Source: Rhizophagus irregularis
Lineage: Eukaryota > Glomeromycota > Glomeromycetes > Glomerales > Glomeraceae
Assembly (NCBI RefSeq): GCF_026210795.1
Contig: NC_089440.1
Coordinates: 2,666,001-2,730,000, forward strand
Direction of reading: 5' to 3'
DNA: 64,000 nt
Every line of letters begins with the position of its first letter. The stretch's first letter is position 1. The position numbers were made by a program, and so were the translations under genes. The notes below the pieces were generated by a model, which was given only the letters and a program-made list of their open reading frames with translations, made no database searches and was not told where the DNA came from. Shown here piece after piece: positions 1 through 11,206 of this stretch.

Positions 1-1194
1 GATAAATTTAAGTATTATTTGTAAAAAAATAAATAGTATTAAATTTCGAACAAAATATGATCGTTGTGATTAATTATATCTTTAACTCAAGCAAGTTTTC
101 CATTTTTTTCTTGAAAAGTATTTATCTTTAAAAGTTTTTGGAACATTTATCATCTATGTTAGGAATGTACCCAAATCAGTTATATCTATTTAAAATATAG
201 CATAAATAATAAATGAATAATTGATGATTTATTCAAATTAATTTCTTTATTAATAAAATAAAAAATATACCATCCTAATAGAACCATTTACTTCAATTGA
301 AGGTTGAGGATTACGTGCATGTGTAATTATTAATTATTGATAGCTGATACTTAGTAATCCAACCTAATTCTTCAAGTTTACCACATATTTATATCAGAAT
401 CCTATACTAATTAACATCATATATTACTAATTTAAAAGCAACATTTTTTAATATAAAAAAAGAATTTTAGCAATTAATATAAATTTAGCGTAACATTTTT
501 TAATATTTATTTTTCAAATAACATAATCATACTTATTACCATTTTGTATGGGAAAGTCTAAATAAAGTCCTTCATTTAGAATATATCATCTTAAGCTTAT
601 CATTTAAATTTGCTAATTTTAATATAAAGTAAACTTGTGGTTTTAACATAATTCATTATTAATTAATATATATTGATTATTATTCACTTTAGAAGTCAAT
701 GAATTAAATATTCTCCTATTTTCATACGTATATTTACTAAATCCATAAACAATTCCAAGATTAGAAAAATCATTATTATTATTAACATTCAAAATTCACT
801 CATTCTTTTAATAAATAAATACATGAAATATATGAAGTAATATAAATCCTATTATGATATATAAATGTGTATAACAATTGCTTTGCTTCATAGTACATTA
901 CTAGTAATTCTATATATATTTTACATTTAATTAAAAGTAGTAATTTGTTATCTTTAATATTTAATTCTGTAGAATTATTTTTATTCAGTAAATATTCTAA
1001 ATTAAATAGTTGAGATTCTATTAATATATCATCAGATAATAATATCTTTTATTGTATACTGATAATATGAGAGATAATGTGCTAAACTATTTAATGGTTC
1101 CAATTGTATAACTTTATTAAGATCAAACAAAACATTGTCATATTCTTGAAAAATATAATACACAATAGTTCTTTTACTTAAATTATGAATATTC
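1..1194 (-). pseudogene. Truncated 3' copy of the RING/TPR gene
   Basis: This stretch matches the 3' part of the complete RING/TPR gene at 1916-5994 in the same order and strand. Sequence at about 50-400 corresponds to its last two exons, about 480-600 to exon 4, and about 700-1190 to the C-terminal end of the long exon. Reading frames are broken by many small indels, and similarity stops near 1194 where a T-rich tract begins, so the RING and most of the TPR region are absent. An equivalent truncated copy lies at 8003-9190. It is a dead duplicate. The left end may lie outside the window. Confidence 0.75.
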
Positions 1195-1800
1195 CTTCTT
1201 TTTTCAGTTTGTCTTTCTGAATTTTTTCTTCAAATTTATTTTTGCAGTTTTTTTTTAAAACTGAAATATTTTTTCAATTTTTATTTCAGATTTTTTTAAA
1301 CTGATTTTTTTTAATTTCTTTTTTCAGTTTAGTTTTACAAAACTGAAAATTTTTCTTTTAATTTGGTTCTTTTTAAACCAAATTTTTTTAATTTTTTTTT
1401 TCCTCTATAATATGATATACTATTTTTTTATAATTTTTTCATTTAATTTTATATACTGTATTTTTCTGTTATTGTTATATGAGTACATTCTTTTTTTTAG
1501 ACTTGAATCTAAATCAGTGATCGGATTGATATTGCAGCGTTATAGTAAGCCTTTTTTCAATCCTCATTTTCAATAATAATTTTTTTTTGCTAATATTTTT
1601 TCATTCTTTCACCTTTTAGATTTGGATCAGTGAATGGTTAGATGCTGTGGTGCTATGATAAGTACTGTACCTTCGATTTTTATTTTAATAATATTTTTTT
1701 TCCTAATTATTTATTTACTAGTATTTTTTTTCTTTCTATTTTTTTTTCGATCTTTCACCTTTTAAGTTTGGGTCAAGATCAGTGCTGTCTAAAGTTTTAA
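1195..1800. repeat. T-rich tract with serial short hairpins and a degenerate tandem repeat
   Basis: From about 1200 to 1390 the + strand is built of short inverted repeats one after another, of the form CAGTTT...AAACTG and TTGGTT...AACCAA, separated by T runs. From about 1480 to 1800 a unit of roughly 120-145 bp recurs imperfectly. It consists of a T-rich stretch followed by a GC-richer core such as GATTTGGATCAGTG, with cores near 1500, 1617 and 1761. The same arrangement recurs at 9191-9410 plus 10733-11100, and one core lies near 7772. No coding potential was seen. Confidence 0.6.
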
Positions 1801-1915
1801 AATATCAGCTTAAATTGAAGTTTATTTATAATAAATAAAATGGAAAATATAACAAATGAAAGCAAATGAAAAAAATAAAACAGTATTAATTTAAAAAAAT
1901 TTAAAAAAAAAACAG

Positions 1916-4900
1916 TCATAGGTGGTTAATTATATCTTTCAGCTCAAGCAAATTTTCCATTTCTTTTCTTGAAAAATACTTATCTTTAAAAGTTTCTGGA
2001 ACATGTGGACAAAATTTATGAAAATTTGGTAATAAATCACCTATGTTAGGAATATAAGTTATCTCTTCCTTATTATACCCACTTCGAACATAATCTATTT
2101 GCTATAATAAATAAATAATGATGAGTTACTAAAATCAATTTTCTTTTAAATAGAAAATTACAAGTAAAATAGAAATATACCATATTAATAGAACCATTTA
2201 TTTCAATTGAAGGTTGTACATAAACTTCTTTTACAATTATTGGAAGCTGATATTCAATCCAATCTAATCCCTCAAGTTTTAATACATCTTCATATTTTAA
2301 CACATGTTCATAATGTTCTAGTTCAGAATCCTTATACTGTTTAGAATCCTATAATAAATCCATATATTAATTAAAAATAACATTTTTAATAGTGAAAAAA
2401 GAGATTTTAGCAATTAATAAAACTTACAGTGCTTTTAATTATAAATTTTATAAAGCAATCTTTATTTAGTATTTCTTTAACATTTATTTTCCAAATAACA
2501 CTAGAACACCAATTAAAATATAGCATGGGTAAATTCAAATAAAGCTCTTCATTTTTTGAACTTATTATCTTTTCTGATAAACTAAGAAATTCAAAGTTAA
2601 AACATTTACCACAATTTTTGAAAATTTTAAAATATATAATAAATACATCCACTTACCTATTTATATCATTTTCTTGAAGTTGATGAAGTTTGCTATTTAA
2701 ATTTATCAGATTTGATATAAAATAAACTTGTAATTCTAAAATAATTTATTGCAAATAATCAAATAAGATTAATTATTAAATATTATAAGAAGTTAACAAA
2801 TTAAACATTCTCTTACCATTATACATGTATTTACTAAATTCATTAACAATTCCAAGTTCGGGAAGATCATTATTGTTATTATTAACATTTAAATATAACC
2901 AAAAATCTGTGTATTCTCGTAATAAATAAATAAATGAAATATATGAAATATGTTGATAAGTATAAAAAATTTTATCATATAACAAGTTCAAGTCTAACAT
3001 TGCTTCATAATACATTTTTAATTCTACATATACTTTGCATCTAACTAAAATTGGTAATTCACTATCTTTAATATTAGATATTTGATTAATTTTTGTTAAT
3101 ATATTATTTAATTCTGTAGAATTATTTTTATTCAGTAAATATTTCAGATGAAATAGTTGAGTTTTTGCTAATATATCATTAAAATCTAATAATTCTTTAC
3201 ACTTTTTAAATACCATTATAGCATTATCAATATCTTTTTTTGTATAATAAATTATACACTTGAGATAATATGCTAAACTATTTAATGGATCTAATTGTAT
3301 AGCTTTATCAAGATCTAATAAAACTTTATTATAATCTTGAAGAGTATAATATGCAATAGCTCTCTTATTTAAATTATGAGTATTTTCTGGATCAATAATA
3401 TTTGCTTTTGTAAAATATAATATAGCTTTACTATATTGTCCTATATTATATAAAATTTCTCCATAATAACATAAAATTAAAGAATCATCCTTATTGGTAT
3501 TCAGCAGTTTGTCTAACATTTCTAAAGCTTTTAAATAACCATTATTATAATATCCATAAATATTTCCATAGATATTTCCATAAATATAAGCACTATTCTT
3601 AAGACATAAATAATTATCTGGATGATTATTTAATGCAAAATTATAATTACTATATGCACTCTTATGCTCTTCATTAAATAAGTAACTATTTCCAAGTATT
3701 ATATATAAGTTATTTATTTTAGCCTTATAATCTATTGATTTTGTTAAATTATTTATTGCTTCTTTATATTTGTTTTGCCAAAAAAATATTTCTTCACAAA
3801 TTAAATAAGCAATTGGTTCTTTTGGTTTTAAATTAATGGCTTCTTTCAAATAGAAGTGTGCTTGTTCATAATTTTTAAGACATCTATAAATATAACCTAA
3901 AATGCATCTTAAAGAATAACTTTTAGGAAAAAAATTTAAAAATTCTTTACATAATGATTCAGCTTTTTCATAGTGTTTTTCATTTATTTCTTTTATAATA
4001 TTTTGATATGTTGGATATTGTTTTTTTGAAAATTTTGGAAGTATTGATGATAATGATATATTTGAATTTAATTTAATAATTGAACTTATAGATTTCTTCT
4101 TTTTAGTTAATATAAGATCAGCTTCTGAATTATTTGAATCATCACTATCATATATTTGATCTGAATTTTCTGATTTAATTGGGAGTATAATATGTCCAGA
4201 TTCAGAAAATTTAGTATATAAATTTTTATAAATAAAAATTTGTGGTAAATATCTGATATCATTTTCTTCAATTTTTTCTCGACATTTAGGACATATTTTT
4301 TGTTTTAATAATTTTAAATTATTTAATGATAATATATGTTGACATTTTAAAATACATAATTGATCCTCTGGTTCACTACTGATTGGACAAGTCATTTCAT
4401 CCGCTATAATATCTATAACTTTAGAATTTGATGCTTGTTCTATCTTTAAATATGAATTTTTATTTAAACTTTTTCCTTTTCCTTTTCCTTTCTTTTCTTT
4501 TCCAATATTTTTACTTGAAATTTTTAAATCTTCAAGATATTTTTCTTTAATAAATAATAATAAATTTTGAAATTTTTCTGAAAAATCTGATGATTTATTT
4601 TCATTTAATTCTTTTATATATTGATCAAAATCATCCTCAATCATTGAAAACATTTTACTATCGATATTATGTAAATGTAATAAAATTTCAACTGCTTTAA
4701 ATTGAATGAAACTACTTGGAGCTTTATTAAGTGATTCAATTGCTAAATAATAACAAAGACCATATGTAGAAGTTTGAGTAGACTTTTGAATAAGGTTTTG
4801 TGCAAGATCCAATATTCCAAACCATAAGGTATGTGGTAATGCAATAGGTTCATTTCCAGCGAGATCATTTAAGAAACTTCCAGTGTTTTTTAAAGCTTTA

Positions 4901-5994
4901 GTAACTTTATTTGATACTTCATCAAATTTTGTTTGAGAATCTAAAATAGATTTATTTGTCACGTCAATCCATTCTCTTTCCAAAAAGCTCCAAAGATGTT
5001 CCATTAATACCAATTCACAGAATTTTTTACTAATTATCATTTCAGTACCTTCAGACCAGGTAAAAAGATTATGTTGAATAATCAACATAGTTCTCCAATC
5101 TACATAATAAGGTGTTACAGGATATTTAAAACTTAAGCTTTCACGTATTTGTGTAAGCATTGACAAGATTGAACAATTATCATTTGGAAGAGCGACTCCT
5201 GCTGCTGATAAAACTCCTGGGGTAATATTCAATGCAACTTTAAGCAATTCTTTAGTTCTTCGTATAATTTCTTGAATCCAAGTTTCATCATCACGCAAAC
5301 TATGTAATGTGTCTCGTAAGTGGATTAATAAGAAGTCAATGTTATAATTACGCTTTTTGGTGATGATTTGGTCATCTTGATTGTTGTTTTGTTGGTTAAA
5401 TTGGTTAAAATTTGATCTATAATTCTTATCAAGTCCTATTTCAAAAACTTGAGTCGTTTTACGATGAATTTCTGCAAATTTTGATAAAGAATTATAAACT
5501 TTATCTCGAAGTTCTTTACTAAGTATTATTAGTGAAAAGCATATCCGTTCTAAAACTGTTACCCAAGTTCTCAAATGTAACTCCAGTCTAGTCACACTTT
5601 GTTTTGCATAAAAATCGAATGGGGTCGGATCCGCCAAGGCAAATAAAGTGTCTCGAAGAATTTGAGGTGAAAATTCATTTTGTAAATTTTCAAAAAGTAA
5701 TTTTAATGCATATAAATATTTTATGTCGGTCAATTCTTTAATAAGTTCTTTTGCCTTTCCATCGGGAGTTGTAAATCCATCCTCTTCTAATTTTAAAAGA
5801 ATACTATTGTTGAAGAAGTTCTCATACGAAGCCGTATTATTTGAAAAAACAGAGTCGTGAATTTCTGGAATAGTATTACTAGAAGAACTTCCGCTCTACA
5901 TATTTATAAAAATATTATAAACCCAATTTTTAATTAATTAAAATATTTAATATAACTTAAAATTATAATTCACCTGACTTGAACTTCCTTCCAT
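1916..5994 (-). CDS. RING-finger/TPR-repeat protein, copy 1 (six exons)
   Basis: A six-exon model gives 1228 residues: exons 5994-5974, 5895-2817, 2735-2657, 2581-2428, 2348-2181 and 2101-1916. All introns are GT-AG and phases agree (0, 1, 2, 0, 0). The ATG at 5994 opens a 7-codon first exon. A long exon carries a helical N-terminal half, a Lys/Gly-rich basic linker, then a RING-like zinc finger (about residues 508-560: CPIS, C, C-x-H, final CPKCR) and an array of TPR units (about 650-950) with typical A-x-A-Y-Y and P-x-N-x-x-A positions. The long exon reads to a stop at 2776 if unspliced, but the four downstream pieces join in frame and are conserved in the second copy, which supports the splice. 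RING plus TPR suggests a ubiquitin-ligase or adaptor role; this is inference. The C-terminal 195 residues match nothing I recognise. Confidence 0.85.
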
Positions 5995-6493
5995 ATTTTT
6001 TTTTTGTTTGCAAAAGAATTAAACCTTTACCGGCGTAAGATTTTTAGGAATAATATTTTCGTTTAAATAGTATAAGTTTGTACAACTGCAAGTTGGCGTA
6101 AATTTACATTTTTTTTAAAAAAAAAAATAGTAACGCGGGCGTAAATTTACATTGTAACAAGCGTAATAAACTTATTTAGTATGATTTGTGCAACCAAACA
6201 GTTGCACATCATTATTTCAATGATATCATTACTAATATTGTGGCGTAGTATCAAAATGTGATGGAATAAAATTTGCAAGTCCAATATACGTTTCATGTAT
6301 TTTATTTAAAATTTCATTAAAAAATTATTTCTTCTAATCTTTAGTATAGAAAAAATTGTGTACTATTTTTTTAATTAATGTAATTAATGTGAAACACTAT
6401 TAATAAAACCTCGCCGATTTACAGGATCGGCCTAAAATTTAACAAATAAAACGTGACAACCCTGTATTACGTGATCATCTTAAATACAGGTTG
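5995..6493 (-). promoter_or_regulatory. Duplicated upstream region of RING/TPR copy 1
   Basis: The upstream sequence is nearly identical to 15247-15763 in front of the second copy, up to the point where the two direct repeats diverge (AATACAGGTTGATC). It contains a Tn-An palindromic tract near 6107-6127 and a GCGGGCGTAAATTTACATTG segment. Conservation is explained by recent duplication, so it does not prove function; the promoter role is inferred from position only. Confidence 0.4.
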
Positions 6494-8002
6494 ATCTGGT
6501 TAAGGTAAGGTATCTCAAAAAATTGGTTAACAAGTTGAAATTATTTGACCATAATTCTGGTCAGAGTTATATATATAATATTATATAATGCATCCATAGT
6601 AATAAGTATGCAACTGCAGTCATGTGTTCTCGAAGGTTGAATGATTTTTTATTTCTGATTAACGAAATTAATAGGATAACTAAATATGAGAGTAGAGTCA
6701 TCAAATAGATACAATTTATAGCCAAAAAAATTAAATTATTTAACCAGTAATTAAGCCTCTTGGTTAACTAGTTATTAGCCGATTAAAGTTTTTTTGAATG
6801 GTTCCAGCTCCTACAAAAGACTATGATTCAAGGATCGTAAACTGCGGGATTTTTACAAGAACAATTATGGTTACAATCATGACATTGAACAGAATTAGAA
6901 TTGAATTCATATGAATTGCAATAGATGAAGAAAGAACAAACTATACTTACTAAAAGATGTTGTAATAAAATTTGTACTACTGTATGACATAAATTTTTCC
7001 AGATTACTACATTAATGCACGTTTTCGCGTAAATGTTAATCATATAAAAAATTAATTCATTAATAAGTTATTTTGTTTTTTTAGCTAATTTATACACTTG
7101 TACTATGAAAGAATTCATGATTTCATGTACTATTAATTAATTAATTGTCTAAAGATTTAAAATATTGGTATAATTATTTTAAATTGATGTATTTATTAAT
7201 TTTCAAATATTACGAATGTATACACAAATGAAAAAAATGAAAAAGTATTAATTTTTTGCAAGTGAATACATAAATAAATATTTATTATTTTTTTAAAAAA
7301 AATTCTCTTTTATTATATGGCTATATTTTCATGTAAGATTTTTAATGAGTTAACCGGTGTTTTTATAAAAGTATAAAAATAGTAATAATTCGAATTCTTT
7401 TATAATTTTAGATAATTTTAGTAGAATTAATATCTACAGCTATTAAGAGTCTACTATGATGTAACATGGATGGATTAATGAGTCATATAAAAGAACAACT
7501 ACGGTAAAAAAAAATTATTATTATTATAACCTTTTTATATCAACGGACTTTTTGCTTATAAAAATTATTTTGATTTTTTTAAGTTGTTTACCTTCCTTAA
7601 TCCAGTCCAATTGATAGCTTTTAACATGCATGAATGAATAATTCGTATCATGAAACACGTGCTGCATGCTGCGCCCGATCTATTCTGGTAAAATGATGAA
7701 ATTTTTTTCAAACCGAAAATTTTCTTAAATTTTGGTTTTTTTTCAAACCAAAAAAATTCATTCTTCACTATTTAGGTTTGGATTGGCGCTGCACGACCAC
7801 GGATAAGCGCTGTTTTTTTATTTTTTCCCTTAATAATTTTTTTTTCATCCCTTCGTCTCTCAAGGTTTTTGAGCAGGAAGGATCATTATTTGAAATAAAT
7901 ATATTTATTTTTTGTTTAAATAAATTATAGTTTTTTAATTAGAAATTTAGAATATTAATAAATCCATTATTAAATTATTATATAATCATTATACAGTAAT
8001 TA
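6494..8002. other. Intergenic spacer between the two direct repeat units
   Basis: AT-rich sequence unique to the gap between the two repeat units. Short ORFs here have no recognisable domain. A hairpin of the AAACCGAAA...TTTGGTTT type at about 7708-7757, and a core of the degenerate repeat (near 7772), tie its right part to the repeat blocks at 1195-1800 and 9191-9410. No gene was seen. Confidence 0.5.
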
Positions 8003-9190
8003 TGATAACTTTAAGTATTATTTGTAAAAAATAAATAGTATTAAATTTCGAAAAAAATATCGTTGTGATTAATTATGTCTTTAACTCAAGCAAGTTTTCC
8101 ATTTCTTTTCTTGAAAAGTATTTATCTTTAGAAGTTTTGGAATATTTATCATCTATGTCAGGAATGTACCCAAATCGGTTATATCTATTTGAAATATAAC
8201 ATAAATAATAAATGGATAATTGATGATTTATTCAAATTAATTTCTTTTTTAGTAAAATAAAAGTATACCATGCTAATAGAACCATTTACTTCAATTGAAA
8301 GTTGAGGATTACGTGCACATGTAATTATTGAAAGCTGATACTCAATCCAATCTAATTCTTCAAGTTTTACCACATATTTATATCAGAATCCTATAATTAA
8401 CATCATATATTACTAATATAAAAGTAACATTTTTTAAAAGAAAAAAGAATTTTAGCAATTAATATAAATTTTAGTGTAACATTTTTTAATATTTATTTTT
8501 CAAATAATATAATCATACTTACTACCATTTTGTATGGGAAAGTCTAAATAAAGTTCTTCATTTTTAGAATATATCATCTTAAGCTTTATCATTTAAATTT
8601 GCTAATTTTGATATAAAGTAAACTTATGGTTTTAAAATAATTCATTATTAAATTAATATATATTAATTACTATTCACTTTAAGAAATTAATGAATTAAAT
8701 ATTCTCCTACTTTCATACATATGTTTACTAAATCCATAAACAATTCCATGTTTAGAAAAATCATTACTATTATTAACATTCAAAAATCCACACATTCTTA
8801 TTTTAATAGATTAATACATAAGATATATGAAGTAATATAAAACCTATTATGATATATATATTGTATGTGTATAACAATTACTTTGCTTCATAGTACATTA
8901 CTAGTAATTCTATATATATTTTACATTTAATTGAAGTAATTTGCTATCTTTAATATTTAATTCTGTAGAATTATTTTTATTCAGTAAATATTCTAAATTA
9001 AATAGTTGAGATTTTATTAATATATCATCAGATAATAATATCTTTTATTGTATACTGATAATATGAGAGATAATGTGCTAAACTATTTAATGGTTCCAAT
9101 TGTATAGCTTTATTAAGATCAAACAAAACATTGTCATATTCTTGAAAAACATTATATACAATAGTTCTTTTACTTAAATTATGAATATTC
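8003..9190 (-). pseudogene. Truncated 3' copy of the RING/TPR gene (second unit)
   Basis: Nearly collinear with the truncated copy at 1-1194 and, more distantly, with the 3' exons of the full genes. A remnant of exon 5 is visible at about 8270-8370 (WIEYQL...IEVNGSI on the minus strand) and the C-terminal end of the long exon at about 8700-9190. Frames are broken and everything upstream of the last TPR units is missing. Its end coincides with the same T-rich tract as the first unit, so the truncation predates the large duplication. Confidence 0.75.
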
Positions 9191-9410
9191 CTTCTTTTTT
9201 CAGTTTGTCTTTCTGAATTTTTTTTTCGAATTTATTTTTTCAGTTTTTTTTAGAACTGAAATATTTTTTCAATTTTTTATTTCAGTTTTTTTTTAAACTG
9301 ATTTTTTTTAATTTATTTTTTCAGTTTGGTTTTGCAAAACTGAAAAATTTTCCTTTAATTTGTTTTTTTTTTAAACCAAATTTTTTTAATTTTTTTTCCT
9401 TTATAATCTA
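9191..9410. repeat. T-rich hairpin tract, left of the Tc1 insertion
   Basis: Counterpart of 1195-1420: serial CAGTTT/AAACTG and AAACCAAA inverted repeats in a T-rich background. The tract is cut by the Tc1-type element at 9411 and resumes at 10733. Confidence 0.6.
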
Positions 9411-10732
9411 TACTGCCTACACTAAATTACCGGATTTTTATTATGTAAATTCATGCGCATGTTACACAATCAGCAATTTCTCCCTATCGCACATATAAAT
9501 AAAAAAACTAACACTTTGACGCGTCTCCATATCTCTTCCATTACCATATGTTTGGAAAAGAGCTTTCTGAAACACTTCGTGAACGTATTATTGGCTCCTA
9601 TCTCAGTGGTATTAAACAATGTATTATTTCAGAAGAACTTGGTGTTCCTAAAAGTACAGTAAATGATACCATTAAAAGATATAAAAAAACAGGTTTCGCA
9701 ACACCTGAAAAATGCCCAGGTCATCCAAAAATGCTTACCAAACGCGATACACAAACTTTACAACGTATTGTCTGTAAAGACCGATTATCACCTCTTGGTG
9801 ATATAACGAATAGACTAAACTCAAGCCTTAACACAAATTTTCATCATAATACAGTCAGAAAGTATCTTCATAATGAAGGCCTTGGTAATTATACTGCACA
9901 GAAAAAGCCTCTTTTAACCAGAAAACAGTGAAAGGATAGGTTAAGATGGAGTAAAGACAAAAAAAACTGGCAGGAAGAATGGAAACAAGTGGTGTGGTCA
10001 GATGAGTCAAGATTTGCTCTTTTTGAGTCAGATGGTCGGGTAAGAGTATGGAGAAGAGCTGGAGATGCTTACAATACAACCAACAGTAAAATTTGACGGA
10101 GGGTCAGTTATGTTTTGGGGTTGTTTTGGATGGCATGAGGTCAGACCTTTAGTTGTGGTGGAAGGGAATATGGATTCTGATAAATATGTCAATGTTTTAG
10201 CCAACCACTTTATACCATAGGTTAGCAATTATCCAAATTTTATATTTCAACAAGATGGAGCTTCGTGTCATACATCATCTTATACTGTTTGGTGGATGTC
10301 ATCACATGCCATTCCAATTTTAGATTGGGTGGCACAAAGTTCTGGTCTTAACCCGATTGAGAATTTGTGGAATCATTTAGACCGTCAGGTACGAAAAAGG
10401 AGACCTTTACCTAAGTCTAAACAAGAATTAATTAGTGCAGTACAAGAGGAGTGGGGAAAAATTACTATAGAAACGATACATGACCTAATTTAAGCTTGTC
10501 TAGGCACATTAAAGCAGTAATTAAAGCTAAAGGTGGACACACTAAATACTAATTATAACAAGTTTAAATCTATTAAATAGTAAACTTTATATTTAGTATT
10601 TTATCTTGTAAAAATTTTTTTATTGGTTAATAAATATAAAAAAATTTTTCATTTGCATACAAAATTTTGAACTTTATGCACTAATTTTATAAATAATAAA
10701 AAAATCTGGTAATTTAATGTAGGCCAGTGTAT
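9411..10732 (+). mobile_element. Tc1-type (Tc1/mariner) DNA transposon, decayed
   Basis: An element of about 1.32 kb with terminal inverted repeats: left CTGCCTACACTAAATTACCG and right end, read inward, CACTGGCCTACATTAAATTA. It is flanked by TA on both sides (9411-9412 and 10731-10732), the expected target duplication. The homologous unit around 1400-1440 shows the empty site, since the flanking T-rich sequence continues there without the insert. This proves insertion after, or in only one copy of, the duplication. The internal transposase is broken. Confidence 0.9.
9548..10552 (+). pseudogene. Tc1-type DDE transposase, broken
   Basis: The first segment (9548-9931) has the N-terminal paired helix-turn-helix region, including a Lys-Ser-Thr-Val-Asn-Asp motif. 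A stop lies at 9929, after which the frame continues with the first catalytic Asp (VWSDES, about 9985). A frameshift near 10075, a stop at about 10218 and a further frame change near 10490 follow. The second Asp sits in FQQDGASCHT (about 10250) and the catalytic Glu in NPIENLW (about 10355), which fits the DD34E spacing of Tc1. The typical C-terminal GGHTKY precedes a stop at 10550-10552. At least four lesions make this non-functional. Confidence 0.9.
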
Positions 10733-11100
10733 ACTATTTTTTTATATATAATTTTTTTAATTTAATTCTATATACTGTATTTTTCTGTTATTGTTATATG
10801 AATACATTCTTTTTTTTTTAGACTTGAATCTAAATCAGTGATCAGATTGATATTGTGGCATTATTATAAGCCATTTTTTCAATTCTCATTTTCAATAATA
10901 ATTTTTTTTTGCTCATTCTTTCACCTTTTAGATTTGGATCAGTGAATGCTGTGGTACTATTGTAAGTATCTCGATTTTTATTTTATTAATATTTTTTTCC
11001 TAATTATTTATTTACTATTTTTTTTTCTTTCTATTTTTTTCGATCTTTCACCTTTTAGATTTGGGTCAAGGTCAGTGCTGTCCAAAGTTTTAAAATATCA
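10733..11100. repeat. Degenerate tandem repeat, right of the Tc1 insertion
   Basis: Counterpart of about 1420-1800: the GATTTGGATCAGTG-type core recurs near 10822, 10930 and 11070 between T-rich stretches. No coding potential was seen. Confidence 0.55.
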
Positions 11101-11206
11101 GTTTATTTATAATAAATAATTTGAATTTACAAATTTTAAAATATTACAAATGAAAGCAAATAAAAAAAATAAAAGAGTATTAATTTAAAAAATTAAAAAA
11201 AAACAG

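Noticed and set aside
6828-7043. 71-residue minus-strand ORF with several cysteines
   Set aside because: No upstream context, no paralogue in the duplicated unit and no domain; AT-rich chance frame.
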